Assembly: GCA_965277275.1 (NCBI GenBank)
Contig: CBDICG010000002.1
Span: 2,666,001-2,730,000 of the forward strand
Direction of reading: 5' to 3'
Length of the DNA: 64,000 nucleotides
Source of the DNA: HLUCCA09 sp965277275
GTDB taxonomy: Bacteria > Pseudomonadota > Alphaproteobacteria > Rhodobacterales > Rhodobacteraceae
Shown here: positions 45,001 to 53,002 of the stretch, in pieces
Layout of the letters: each line of letters begins with the position of its first letter
Position numbering within the stretch: position 1 is the first letter of the stretch
The notes under the pieces: generated by a model
Told to the model about the DNA's origin: nothing
What the model saw: the letters and a program-made list of their open reading frames with translations, nothing else
Databases searched by the model: none
Position numbers and translations under genes: made by a program

Positions 45001-46673
45001 GCGGCATTGAGCGTCACCGGGCCCGCCAGGAACCGGTCTGCCATCTCCTGCCCGATCGCGAGGTCCGTGCCCTCCACGTCGAGCGCGACATCGAAAAGCC
45101 CGCCGAGCACGTCGCCCGAGCCGTTTGCCCTGATCCGCGCCGTGCCCTCGAGCTCCTGCCCGGAGATGGCCGAGAAGCGCGACAGATCCTCGGCATCGAC
45201 CCGCGCCGCGCCGTCAAGCAGGAGCGTCCGCTCCGCGATCTCGGCGGTTCCGGACACTTCGGCCCCGTAATCCGCCCCGCCAAGGGTCAGCGCGTTGAGC
45301 GTCACCGGCGCCCCGGCCTGCCAGAGCAGATCCGCCAGACCGCTGATCTCGGGGCCCAACGCGGCGGCCAGGGCGGGGTCTTCCGGTCCCAGTCCGCGCG
45401 CCGCGTAGCGCAGCACGGCGCTGACGGAGGGAGTATCGCCGAGCCGGATCGCCCCGCCGCCACCCAGCGCCAGCGCGTCGATCGCCATGCCCGGCGCATT
45501 GAGCGCATCGGCCTCCAGCGACAAGCGCCACGCCTCGCCGTCTTCGCGGTCGAAATCCGCCGAGAGCTCCGCCCGGCCCAGCGTCACCTCTGCCGCTGCG
45601 GGCAGGCGCACGGTGCTGGCTTCGGGATCCGCAAGCGTGCCGGTGAGCGCGAAGCGCACCGGCTGGCCCTCCGCGTCGAGCTCTGCCGAGCCTTGCAGGT
45701 CCAGCGATCGGGCCGAGATATCGAGCGTTTCGAGCACGAGCGCCCCGTCGCCACCACGCACGCCATCGACGCGCAGCGCCACCTCCGGGCCAAAGAAATC
45801 TGCGTAGTCGGGTGCGATCATGGGCGTGATGTCGCCCCCCACATCGGCGGCAAACCGCAGCCCGTCCTCGTCAGTGCCGCGCAGTGTCACCTCTCCCGCG
45901 AGGCGCTGGGCGCCCTGGGTCGAGAGATCGATCACGGCGGTGTAGTTGTCGAGCGGCCCGGTGCCGTCGATGTCGAGCGCAAGCGAGGGCGCGCCGGGAA
46001 TGCCGATCAGCGTCGAGGCAAGCCCGCCCGGCCCCTCGCGCACCGTAAGATCGAGCGCCAGCTCGCGCGTGTCGTCGTCGAAAGCCAGCTCCAGCCCGAT
46101 CCGGTTCTCCGGCCCCTCGAGGCGCGAGAGGTTCAGCGCGATATCCGCAATCCCCGCTTCGAGCTGCGCCCGGCCCCGTAACCGAAAGAGCGCCTCTTCC
46201 CCGAGGAACGGCGCGCCCAGCTCCAGCGTGCCCAGCTCGATGGCGCCGACGTTCACCGCCACCGGCAGCTCCGGCAACGCAAAGCCCGACGCTTCCGGCG
46301 GCGGCGCTTCGGGCAGCCCGTCGCTCGGTGCGGGCAAAGGCTGGCGGCTCAGCGCGATCCTGTCGGCCTGCAGCGCATTGACCGAAAGGCGCCCACGCAG
46401 CAGCGCCGCACGGTTCCAGTCCAGCACGGCGCCTTCCAGCTCCAGCCACACGCCATCGGCATCCGCGAAGGTGAGTGACGCCATCGTGGCGCGCCCCGAC
46501 AGCGCCCCCTCAAAGCCGCGCACCCGCACCTCGCGCCCCGGCCCGGAGAGCGCGCTCTCGATCTGACGCGCGATGAAACCGGGGGAATCGTCCTGTGCGA
46601 CGGCCGGGGGCAGCGCCACCGCGCTGGCGAGCGCAAGGGCACCAACGGCCACGCTGGAACGCCAGCGCCCCAT
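42087..46673 (-). CDS. tamB: Translocation and assembly module protein TamB
   Basis: 1528 residues. N-terminal signal anchor (WRSSVAVGALALASAVALPPAVAQ), then a long repetitive beta-helical region (AsmA/DUF490 type; many VAAFVPGV... and G-A-V-D repeats at about 600-1100), and a C-terminal DUF490 domain ending TTEVNINIDVTSDVTVKGSADNEGETTLGIFFERDY. With TamA it carries lipid between membranes and helps outer-membrane protein insertion. The repeats of 70-80 residues explain the long open reading frame on the opposite strand. Its ATG overlaps the tamA stop (ATGA). Confidence 0.93.
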   Translation of the reverse strand: MGRWRSSVAVGALALASAVALPPAVAQDDSPGFIARQIESALSGPGREVRVRGFEGALSGRATMASLTFADADGVWLELEGAVLDWNRAALLRGRLSVNALQADRIALSRQPLPAPSDGLPEAPPPEASGFALPELPVAVNVGAIELGTLELGAPFLGEEALFRLRGRAQLEAGIADIALNLSRLEGPENRIGLELAFDDDTRELALDLTVREGPGGLASTLIGIPGAPSLALDIDGTGPLDNYTAVIDLSTQGAQRLAGEVTLRGTDEDGLRFAADVGGDITPMIAPDYADFFGPEVALRVDGVRGGDGALVLETLDISARSLDLQGSAELDAEGQPVRFALTGTLADPEASTVRLPAAAEVTLGRAELSADFDREDGEAWRLSLEADALNAPGMAIDALALGGGGAIRLGDTPSVSAVLRYAARGLGPEDPALAAALGPEISGLADLLWQAGAPVTLNALTLGGADYGAEVSGTAEIAERTLLLDGAARVDAEDLSRFSAISGQELEGTARIRANGSGDVLGGLFDVALDVEGTDLAIGQEMADRFLAGPVTLNAAARRDLEGTYLDAFVLDSTGVAANAEGAVGSGVSDVTFSTTLKDVSLLDPAYEGALMLDGRLVEQAPGLFDVDVGLGGAYGIEGTVAGLVGTGDSLDQTDVLLDIALPDLAPFVPDVSGPVSVRGRAAAAGEGLWEVDLAARAPEDVDLTVEGKLGGGAGDLALTARVPEVAAFVPGVPGAVALDGRAEERDGGQWQIDLAAQLPYGASAAVQGEAGPQDVQVSYAARVPDVAAIVPAVSGALSATGTVRQIAQGRFDVAADVSAPFAATAAARAQVGGGADGTERLEATVDLRVPDVGAIDPSLSGALSAGITAREVDAGRFDVAAEIDGPYASEVAATAQLGGGPDGTGRILADLDISVPDLAPLVPSLRGGLMATASAEQNDSGAFDIALDARGPFNSTAQAEGSVGGGDTNARASVRLPDIGVLAPQYSGPVTADLTAQQSPGAPINLTLDANAPYGVTVDLDGQIGQGAGALDFSAAVPNLSPFVPGFSGAIDVDGSATEQADGWNIDVQSRGPSTAATSVTGVVPQGGGPASLRINGNAPMELINGLLAPQRLEGTLNFDIALDGPPGLDALSGTVSTDGAQFQIPAINLGLTDVAVSGQLGGGQITLDASARSSEGGSLTTSGAITLSGAFPADISIAANDLILSDPSLFRTSINADVSVSGPVRGTGGVIGGRVDIGETELRIPSGGGFAGAIPLIRHVGEPSGVFQTRDRAGLINIAREARGGERGSTILGLDLRINAPRRIFLRGRGLDTELGGSFDIGGTTRAPAPVGAIEVIRGRLNILGKRLDLSEDGKVTLGGDLVPFLELIATSDELDDFTILILIEGPVNDPTFEFSSSPPLPEDEVLAQFFFGKGLANLSPLQAAQLASSVAELTGRGGGAGILGGVRESLGVDDFNLVTDSEGDTALQIGQYLTDNIYTDVTTSSGGTTEVNINIDVTSDVTVKGSADNEGETTLGIFFERDY

Positions 46674-48487
46674 CAGAACGCCTGCCCGATGCCGATGTAG
46701 ATCTGCACCGTGTCCGCGTCATCCGGCCCGCCGGAGACGGGCGTTCCGACATCGACCCGGATCGGTCCAAAGCCCGTGTCATAGCGCACCCCGAGCCCCG
46801 CACCGGTCATCCAGTTGCCCGATCCGTCGTAGAATTCCTCTTCCCCGATGTAGCCGGCGTCGAAAAAGCCGACGACACCAATCGGCCCGCGCACATAGGC
46901 CCGCAACTCGGCAGAAACGCCGACATGAGCGCGCCCGCCGACAATGGTACCGTCGATCTCGCCGGTCCCGAGCGACTGGTAGGGCTGGCCCCGCACCGAG
47001 CCGCCGCCACCTGCGAAAAACAGGAAATCGGGCGGCGCATCCGGAATCTCCGGACCAAAGAGACTGCCAAGCTGGAGCCGTGCCGCCGCCACGATGTTAC
47101 GGTCCTCGCCGAAGCCCAGATAGGTGCGCGCATCCGCCTTCAGATGCGCCCCGTTCTCGATGTCCGCGATCCCGACGAACGGATTGATGTCGCCGCGCAC
47201 GAAGAAGCCGCGCGTCGGGTCCAGCTCGTTGTCCCGCGTGTCGTAAACAGCGTAGGACGGGAACGTCAGCATCTGGAATTCACGCTTGCCGAACGCGTCT
47301 TCGACCCGGCTGAAGCGATACCCGATCGCCGTCGACACCTCGAGCTCGTCGCTGAAATAATAGACAAAGCCCGTCCCGAGCGACACCGTCTCGGAGAGGT
47401 AGCCGGGCTCATCCTCGCGCTTGATCTCGCCGAATGTCAGCACGTCGAAATCCGAGAACGGTGTCGCAGGGCGCCGGAATGTGCTCGAGAGCGAGAAGTC
47501 CGCGCCATTGTCGTCGGGCGCCGCGATGTTTTCGATGGCCAGATCGAAGCGCAGGTTTTCCGCGCCGCCAAAGAGGTTGCGATGCATCCAGTAGGCCGAC
47601 ACGCCGATCCCTTCCGTCGACGAAACCTCGACACCCGCCCCAAGCCGGCGCCGCTTTTCCTCGGAGACCGTGGCGATGATCGCGAGGGTGTTGTCCGGCC
47701 CGATCTCCTCGGAATCCTTGAGAGTGATGCCGCTGAACGCTCCGGTCCGGCGCAGCCGGTCCGCAACATCGTCAAGTTCCTCGGGGTCGTAGACCTCGCC
47801 TTCCGGCAGGCCCGCGATCTGCCGAATGCGTTCCGTTCGCACCCTGTTGTTGCCCTCGATCACGAGGGGCCCGAAGCGCAGCTGTGGCCCGGGCTCCACC
47901 CGCAGATCAGAGGCCAGCTCGCGCGCGGGGTGATTGGCGGTGACGGTCTCGTCGGACAGACGTGCCTTGGCGTGCCCTTCTTCGCGCCAGCCAGAGACCC
48001 CGGCCTGTGCCGCGCGGCGGATCAGCGTGGAGCGTGCAATCTCGCCGCGCGCATAGCCCTCCGGCAGCTCCGTGCCGGGTGCGAGCGGCGTCACTTCGGC
48101 CTGGCTGAAGCGGAATTGCGGCCCCGCCTCGACCGAGATCACCAGTTGGCTGACGCGCGCAGGCGGCGCGACGAGCGACAGATCGGTGACTTCCGTGCCA
48201 TCCAGCTTCACCGAAACGACGCTGCTGTAGTACCCTTCCGAGTAGAGCGCGCCGATCATTTGCCGGTATTCCGTGCGCGCCGTCGACACGACCTCCCCGG
48301 CCGATGGCACACTGTCCTCTTCGGCATTGTCGAGCAATTGCTGGGTCAGCGACGAGCGCTCCAGCAGGGATTGCAGCGCTTCATCTCCGCCGTTCACCCG
48401 AACGCTCACGCTTTCCAGCGCAGCCGCCGGGCTGGCAAGCAGCACACAAGCCAGTGCGACAGTCGAAGGGCGGAGACAATCTCTCAT
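46673..48487 (-). CDS. tamA: Translocation and assembly module outer-membrane protein TamA (Omp85 family)
   Basis: 604 residues. Signal peptide (CLRPSTVALACVLLASPAAALES), POTRA domains (about 30-260), then a 16-strand barrel ending VDVGTPVSGGPDDADTVQIYIGIGQAF with the terminal aromatic needed for outer-membrane insertion. The conserved VRGQPYQSLG segment (Omp85 VRGY-like loop) is present. Start at 48487 is chosen because the signal peptide follows directly; ATG 48499 is an alternative. Overlap with tamB shows co-translation. ParA-like gene is divergent upstream. Confidence 0.92.
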   Translation of the reverse strand: MRDCLRPSTVALACVLLASPAAALESVSVRVNGGDEALQSLLERSSLTQQLLDNAEEDSVPSAGEVVSTARTEYRQMIGALYSEGYYSSVVSVKLDGTEVTDLSLVAPPARVSQLVISVEAGPQFRFSQAEVTPLAPGTELPEGYARGEIARSTLIRRAAQAGVSGWREEGHAKARLSDETVTANHPARELASDLRVEPGPQLRFGPLVIEGNNRVRTERIRQIAGLPEGEVYDPEELDDVADRLRRTGAFSGITLKDSEEIGPDNTLAIIATVSEEKRRRLGAGVEVSSTEGIGVSAYWMHRNLFGGAENLRFDLAIENIAAPDDNGADFSLSSTFRRPATPFSDFDVLTFGEIKREDEPGYLSETVSLGTGFVYYFSDELEVSTAIGYRFSRVEDAFGKREFQMLTFPSYAVYDTRDNELDPTRGFFVRGDINPFVGIADIENGAHLKADARTYLGFGEDRNIVAAARLQLGSLFGPEIPDAPPDFLFFAGGGGSVRGQPYQSLGTGEIDGTIVGGRAHVGVSAELRAYVRGPIGVVGFFDAGYIGEEEFYDGSGNWMTGAGLGVRYDTGFGPIRVDVGTPVSGGPDDADTVQIYIGIGQAF

Positions 48488-48640
48488 GGCGCCAAGCATT
48501 AGTGCCAACCGGTCGTCGATTCCAGCGCGAACAAGCGTCGAGACAGATTCAGCATGCAGTGTGGCGGCGCAATAGGTCTTGTAGGCCCTGCGCAACTGCG
48601 CCACCATACCTATGTCTGAACGTCACGCATGGGGGTGCAC

Positions 48641-49276
48641 ATGGCGGGGCACGTCATCACGGTTGCACAGCAGAAGGGCGGATCGGGCAAAACCACACTC
48701 GCTGTCCACCTCGCGGTGCACTTCCTGTGCGCGGGACGGTCCATCGCGGTGCTCGATACCGATCCTCAAGGCTCTCTCGGACGGTGGTTCATGGCGCGTG
48801 TCGAGCGCACCGGGGGGGCGCCGCAGATGGAGTTCTCGACCGCTTCAGCCTGGGGCGTGGGCTACGAGGTTACCAAGCTTTCCAAAGAGTTCGACATGGT
48901 CTTCATCGACACGCCACCCAAGGCCGACAGCGATCTGCGCCCCGCCTTGCGCGAGGCCGATCTCGTGCTGGTGCCGGTCGCGGCCTCCGCGCTGGATCTC
49001 TGGGCCACCGAGAGCGTGCTGGACCTTGTCGACCGCACCCGCAAGCCAGCGCTCATGGTGCTGAACCGCACCCGCCCGGGCACCCGCGTCTTCACCGAGA
49101 CAGCGGCCGCGGTGCGGGAGCTTCCGGCGCCCGCCGCCGATGCCGTTCTGGGCAACCGGGTCGTCTATGCCGAGGCGATGGGGGATGGCTGGGGCGTGAC
49201 AGAGCGCGCCCGTTCCAGCCCAGCCGCCGCCGAGATCGCCGCACTTGCCGCCGAAGTGGAGGCGATGCTGGGCTGA
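48641..49276 (+). CDS. ParA/MinD-family ATPase
   Basis: 211 residues. Walker A deviant motif QQKGGSGKTTLA (near residue 12), switch DTDPQGSLGRW, and VFIDTPPKADSD. It is short, with no ParB or parS nearby and no replicon signs, so chromosome partition is unlikely; orphan ParA proteins of this type position cytoplasmic cargo. ATG 48641 (MAGHVITVAQQ) is preferred over 48629 because GGGGG lies 5 bases upstream. Divergent from tamA. Confidence 0.85.
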   Translation: MAGHVITVAQQKGGSGKTTLAVHLAVHFLCAGRSIAVLDTDPQGSLGRWFMARVERTGGAPQMEFSTASAWGVGYEVTKLSKEFDMVFIDTPPKADSDLRPALREADLVLVPVAASALDLWATESVLDLVDRTRKPALMVLNRTRPGTRVFTETAAAVRELPAPAADAVLGNRVVYAEAMGDGWGVTERARSSPAAAEIAALAAEVEAMLG

Positions 49277-49572
49277 TCCGCGTTGACGGTTTCTGGCCCC
49301 TCACCCCCAGGGCCTCTCTCTGCGACAGCGCGTACCAAGTCCCGGCGGCCCGCCAGGCCCTGTGCCCCCCGCAGCGTGTGTCTCTGCCGTGCGATGCGTT
49401 GATCGTCTTTGGCTGCGTGCAAGTCCCTGGGAACTTCTCCGGAGCGGCCTGCCAGGCCCTGGCCCGGAGCGCCCCGCCCGGCCGCCCACACGCGCTGCGC
49501 CGCGCGCCGTGCCGGGGAGCGCTCTTTCGGGACAAGACAGGTCGGGCCCCTCCATCCCGGCACCGACAAAGA
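49277..49572 (+). other. Gene-free stretch between parA-like gene and second cspA terminator
   Basis: About 300 bases of GC-rich DNA with several CCCTG/GCCAGGCCCT repeats (for example around 49355 and 49450). No open frame here looks like a protein; no tRNA or known RNA is recognised. Confidence 0.5.
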
Positions 49573-49605
49573 AAATCGGCCGCCCGGGCAACGGGCGGCC
49601 GATTT
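49573..49605 (-). terminator. Intrinsic terminator of the second cspA
   Basis: AAATCGGCCGCCCG and CGGGCGGCCGATTT pair perfectly (14 bp) around GGCAA. On the minus strand the stem is followed by TCTTTG, extending the stem's own TTT. It lies about 50 bases after the cspA stop. Confidence 0.75.
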
Positions 49606-49655
49606 GATGCGTGCCACTGGCGAAGCGGGATCACGTCCCGCTCGCGCCAAAGTGA

Positions 49656-49862
49656 TCAGACGAGGGCGAGGTTAACCGCAGACTGGCGGCCATCACGGCC
49701 GGACTCGAGGTCGTAGGTCACTTTCTGGTTGTCGGCGAGGCCCGTCAGGCCCGAGCGCTCGACAGCGCTGATGTGGACAAAGATGTCTTTGCCGCCGTCG
49801 TCGGGCTGGATGAAGCCATAACCCTTGGTGGTGTTGAACCATTTCACGGTGCCGTTGGCCAT
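49656..49862 (-). CDS. cspA: Cold-shock protein (CspA family), copy 2
   Basis: 68 residues, 80% or so identical by eye to the copy at 33636. RNP motifs KGYGFI and DIFVHISAVE. Begins MANGTVKWFNTTKGYGFIQ. Leader reads GAAGGAGAG then ACACGGGA and the ATG, closely matching the first copy, so the two may share a control of translation. Followed by a perfect terminator. RNA-chaperone role by family. Confidence 0.96.
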   Translation of the reverse strand: MANGTVKWFNTTKGYGFIQPDDGGKDIFVHISAVERSGLTGLADNQKVTYDLESGRDGRQSAVNLALV

Positions 49863-50036
49863 TCCCGTGTCTCTCCTTCAAAGCGCTGCCCGCGTTGTGC
49901 GGCAGCCTGGCGCGTCAGTGCGTCTCGATAGAACTGGCGCATGTGGAGCAGACAGGAATCGAATGCGGTAACGGTCGCACCCTGGGATATGGCGCGCCGA
50001 GGCTCACAGATCAAGGTACAGCGGGCGGGTAATCGC

Positions 50037-50132
50037 TCAGAGTGCGGCCCAATCGTCGAATCGAGCGGGGGGTTTGGCGCTCTGGTCGGGTTGCGGAGCG
50101 CTCGGTTGCGGCTGTTTTGGCGTAGCGGGCAT
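50037..50132 (-). CDS. Possible 31-residue small protein
   Basis: MPATPKQPQPSAPQPDQSAK... ends ARFDDWAAL. A GAAAGGA ribosome site lies 7 bases before the ATG (50132). Low-complexity Pro/Gln/Ala region followed by a RFDDWAAL tail. Such short proteins are often missed; no family is recognised, so this is tentative. Confidence 0.25.
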   Translation of the reverse strand: MPATPKQPQPSAPQPDQSAKPPARFDDWAAL

Positions 50133-50471
50133 TGCGGTATCCTTTCGCATACAGGCTTGCCAGCGGATATGGCGTCGCGAAAGGCAGGCAAAAGGCGCAA
50201 TCGTGCGGCTTGCTTCGAATGTGAGCGAGTGTGATGTCGCCGTCACCCATGGCGCCGCCGTAGTCTTCGCGTGCCCCTCCGGATCGCGCCCCACGCAGAT
50301 GCACGACGCACGCGGCCATCCACCTGCCATCTCCGTCTTGCGTGCCAAGAGAGGGGGCGGCGGCGTTGTCAATGAGCGGGCAACCTCAACGGCGCGCAGC
50401 GAGCAGACGCATCGCCCGGGTTTGAGGCAAGAGGCGCCGGGGAACGCGTCGCGCCAACAGCGGCTGGCCCC

Positions 50472-50536
50472 GCGCGGCGGAAGGGCCCGCGTGGCGGAAG
50501 GGCCATGCGGCGGAAGGCCCGCGCGGCGGAAGGCCC
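50472..50536 (+). repeat. Short tandem repeat, 15-17-bp unit
   Basis: Four copies of about GCGCGGCGGAAGGGCCC (50472, 50489, 50506, 50521), the units differing by one to three bases. The arrangement may arise by replication slippage; no coding frame clearly uses it. Confidence 0.5.
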
Positions 50537-50653
50537 GCAAACCCTCATGCTGGCCAGGCGTGCCCGGCCCCGCCGACACGCAAAAGGGCGCCCGAAGGCG
50601 CCCCGCTGGGATTTCACTGCCCCGGGCCGGAGCCGCGGGACACTTCAACGCAG

Positions 50654-51025
50654 TCAGCTCGAGGCGTAGACCTTGCCGGATTTCTCCTTTGGCATTCCCT
50701 TGCCCCCGGCGGCCTGGACCATATGCGCAACCTCGTGTGCCAGCAGCTGCTTGTCCGATGCGTCCTTGGCATTCCGGAAGTAGATGTCATTGCCGACGGC
50801 AAAGACATAGGCGCCGATGTTGCTGCCCACTTCTCTCAGGTTTCCACCCGTATGGAGCCGCACCTTGGAGAGTTTGGCGCCAAATACCTCCTCCAGCGCT
50901 TGCTGGACCTCCTTGGGCATGCCCTTCGGCTTCGCCCCGGAGATTTCCATTTTGATTGGCTTTATCTTCGCCTTCTTCCCCTTGGCCTTTTCGATGGCCG
51001 CCATGATCTTTTCGTTACCTGGCAC
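50654..51025 (-). CDS. DUF4157 domain protein (stand-alone)
   Basis: 123 residues, starting at a GTG with GGAG 7 bases upstream. The N-terminal 30 residues are Lys-rich (IEKAKGKKAKIKPIKMEIS). The DUF4157 domain follows (about 38-105): VQQALEEVFGAKLSKVRLHTGG, YVFAVGNDIYFRNAKDASDKQLLAHEVAHMVQ, with a metalloprotease-like HEVAH at 97-101. DUF4157 is common in proteins linked to extracellular contractile injection systems and in predicted secreted toxins, usually as part of a much longer chain. Here it is alone, with no such genes nearby. Confidence 0.75.
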   Translation of the reverse strand: MPGNEKIMAAIEKAKGKKAKIKPIKMEISGAKPKGMPKEVQQALEEVFGAKLSKVRLHTGGNLREVGSNIGAYVFAVGNDIYFRNAKDASDKQLLAHEVAHMVQAAGGKGMPKEKSGKVYASS

Positions 51026-51141
51026 GCGTACTCTCCAAACATGTTGTTCCGGCGCGGGCCCGGTAGTCGGGCGCCCGTGGAATCACGCTAGGGAGCGGAT
51101 GGTCCGAAATGTCGGCGAGATCGTGTCTCCGCCGGGGCGGA

Positions 51142-52077
51142 TCAGAAGTCGAGCACGAAGGAGCGGCGCACGCCGATCGTCAGGCTGCCCAGCTCGGCGC
51201 TGCCTTGATCGACAATCGGGCTGTCGGCGGCATCGTCCTGCAGCTGATCCCAGCGTGCGCGGCCCTCGAGCCACCATTGCTCGCCCAGCTTGTAGGTCGC
51301 GATGACCTCGATACCGGCGCTGACGAGGCCGCCATCGGGGTCAAACGCCTCGAACTCGCTGTTGGAAGCTTCATCGGAGCTGACGCCGAAATACGTGTCG
51401 GTGTAGCTGTCCGAGCCGAAGAGCAGGCGTGGGCCAACACGCACCGACAACCCGTCCGTGGGCCGCGCGACGTAATAGGCACCGACCTCGCCCACCCAGC
51501 TCTCGTGTCCGATGGCGCCGTAGCGCAGGGCGGCGAAAGCCTCGACATTGGGCCAGACATATCCGATCTGCGCGCCCAGCTCGACGGCAAGGTCGATATC
51601 GTCGAGCCCTTCGAGCTCGTCAAAGTCGCTCGACGAGCGCTCGGTGACAAAGCGGAACGAGCCGCCGACACCGAAGCCAAGAGGGCGGCGATTCGGGTCT
51701 TCCGCGTTTGTCAGGGCCTGATCGCCCACATCGACCTGGCCGAAGTTGAGCGACAGCAGGTTCGGCGAGAACCGCGGCACGATGATGTTTTCTTCGGAGC
51801 CGAAATACCCTGGCCGGGATTCTGCCCCGATCAGGGCGGTGAAAACGAGCCGCCGATCCTTCTCGCTCTGGCTGGACAGAGTGGGCACGGGCGCCTCGCC
51901 CTCAGCCACACCGCTGTCGAGCGCCGGAGCTTGCGGGGCGATCGCGCCAAAGGTCAGCGCGGGCGCGTCCTCGGCCGATTGCGCAACCGCAGGCGAAGCT
52001 GCGGTCAACCCCAGAGCGAGCGCCGTGGCGGCGAATAGGTGCATGCGCCGAAGAGGCATGGCGGCAGAATGAGACAT
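51142..52077 (-). CDS. MipA/OmpV-family outer-membrane protein
   Basis: 311 residues. Signal peptide (MPLRRMHLFAATALALGLTAASPAVAQS) then a short low-complexity linker and a beta-barrel typical of MipA/OmpV: FTALIGAESRPGYFGSEENIIVPRFS near residue 80, and a C-terminal strand ending GVRRSFVLDF. Members bridge murein enzymes or act as porins. The ATG at 52077 gives 6 extra N-terminal residues; 52059 is an alternative. Divergent from TerB. Confidence 0.85.
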   Translation of the reverse strand: MSHSAAMPLRRMHLFAATALALGLTAASPAVAQSAEDAPALTFGAIAPQAPALDSGVAEGEAPVPTLSSQSEKDRRLVFTALIGAESRPGYFGSEENIIVPRFSPNLLSLNFGQVDVGDQALTNAEDPNRRPLGFGVGGSFRFVTERSSSDFDELEGLDDIDLAVELGAQIGYVWPNVEAFAALRYGAIGHESWVGEVGAYYVARPTDGLSVRVGPRLLFGSDSYTDTYFGVSSDEASNSEFEAFDPDGGLVSAGIEVIATYKLGEQWWLEGRARWDQLQDDAADSPIVDQGSAELGSLTIGVRRSFVLDF

Positions 52078-52262
52078 TTCAGGCGAACCCGGGCGGTGAG
52101 TGGCAGCAGCAGAACTCTGACATAAGGAAGCGCGTGCACGACAGAAAACAAGATGTGATCTCGCCGTGTGCCGCCCGCATCCGCTTTTGCGCGAGGCGCG
52201 TTGCATCGCTGCACCGATTCCACCGGAGCCGGGCGGCTCTATGCCGCAATTTGTAAGTAGTT

Positions 52263-52281
52263 TCGTCACATTACGTGACGA
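52263..52281. promoter_or_regulatory. Inverted repeat upstream of terB-like gene
   Basis: TCGTCAC, ATTAC, GTGACGA: 7-bp arms, 19 bases in all, about 96 bases before the TerB start. Operator-like symmetry; binding protein unknown. Confidence 0.3.
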
Positions 52282-52376
52282 CAGCGGGAACGTCGTGCGC
52301 TGCGACCGCTCCGGCGCGGCGAATCGAGTCGGCGCCGGCGCTTGGCAGCTTCGCGCAGGGGCGGTACACCGCTGAC

Positions 52377-52829
52377 ATGTTCCAGGACGTGCTAACCGCT
52401 CTCTTCGGCCGCTATGAGACGCCCCTCGCCGAGCTCGATGCGCGTCACGCGCTCGCGGGTGTTCTGGTGCGCCTCGCGAAGGCCGACGCGCATTATCACG
52501 TCGCCGAAATCGGCCAGATCGACCGCATCCTGCAAGCCACCTACGATCTCGACCCCGTGGCCGCCGCAAAGCTGCGCGCGGAAGCCGAAAAGCTCGAGGC
52601 GGCCGCCCCGCAGGACGGGCGTTTTGCCGAGGCCGTCCGCGAGCGCACCGACAGCGCCGAGCGGCGCGCAGTTCTTGCGGCGATGTGGCGGGTTCTGCTC
52701 GCCGACGGTCAGGAGCCGGGCGCGCAGCACGCCTATCTCGCGCTGACGGCGGAGCGGTTTGGCCTGTCGGACAGCGACAGGGCCGCCGCCGAAGCCGAAG
52801 CCCGCCGACGGCTCTCAGGCGGCGGCTGA
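52377..52829 (+). CDS. TerB-family protein
   Basis: 150 residues, all-helical. AGVLVRLAKADAHYHVAEIGQIDRIL and RRAVLAAMWRVLLADGQEPGAQHAYLALTAERFGLS match the TerB repeat pattern (acidic helices binding a divalent metal). TerB-like proteins are linked to tellurite resistance and membrane stress, but single TerB proteins in Rhodobacteraceae have no assigned role. ATG 52377; no Shine-Dalgarno stands out. It is the only plus-strand gene here. Confidence 0.85.
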   Translation: MFQDVLTALFGRYETPLAELDARHALAGVLVRLAKADAHYHVAEIGQIDRILQATYDLDPVAAAKLRAEAEKLEAAAPQDGRFAEAVRERTDSAERRAVLAAMWRVLLADGQEPGAQHAYLALTAERFGLSDSDRAAAEAEARRRLSGGG

Positions 52830-52856
52830 GACCAAGTCGCTAGCGGGCATGACAAC

Positions 52857-53002
52857 GGATCGTAGGGGGCGCTGCCCCGTTGCCGAAGTGGGCCTGTTGC
52901 CGGGTTGTTGCGGGGCGGTTGAGCCGAGGCGGATCTTCGGCCTGGCAAGGGATCGTACGAAGCGCTGCACTTTTGCCGCTGTGGGCCTGTTGCCGGGTTA
53001 TT
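52857..53002 (+). repeat. Imperfect direct repeat, 93-base period
   Basis: GGATCGTA... and a ~53-base unit ending GTGGGCCTGTTGCCGGGTT starts at 52857 and again at 52950. About 75% of bases match by eye, with the last 20 bases identical. The copies flank the end of the convergent terB/lipoprotein genes. The origin is unclear. Confidence 0.6.

Larger units (their letters stand above)
49863..50653. other. 790-base gene-poor region with repeats
   Basis: Between cspA and the DUF4157 gene. It contains the cspA leader, a 31-codon possible small ORF (50037-50132, minus), and a short tandem repeat (50472-50536). Several long frames are Arg/Pro/Ala-rich on both strands, as random GC-rich DNA would give. 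No known RNA or mobile element is recognised. Confidence 0.5.

Noticed and set aside
42039..46181. 1380-codon plus-strand frame opposite tamB
   Set aside because: An antisense shadow of the repetitive tamB gene; composition is His/Arg/Asp-rich and no motif is seen.
48641..49276. ParA-like gene as evidence of a plasmid or chromosome partition locus
   Set aside because: No ParB, parS or replication gene is nearby; orphan ParA-type ATPases are common on chromosomes.
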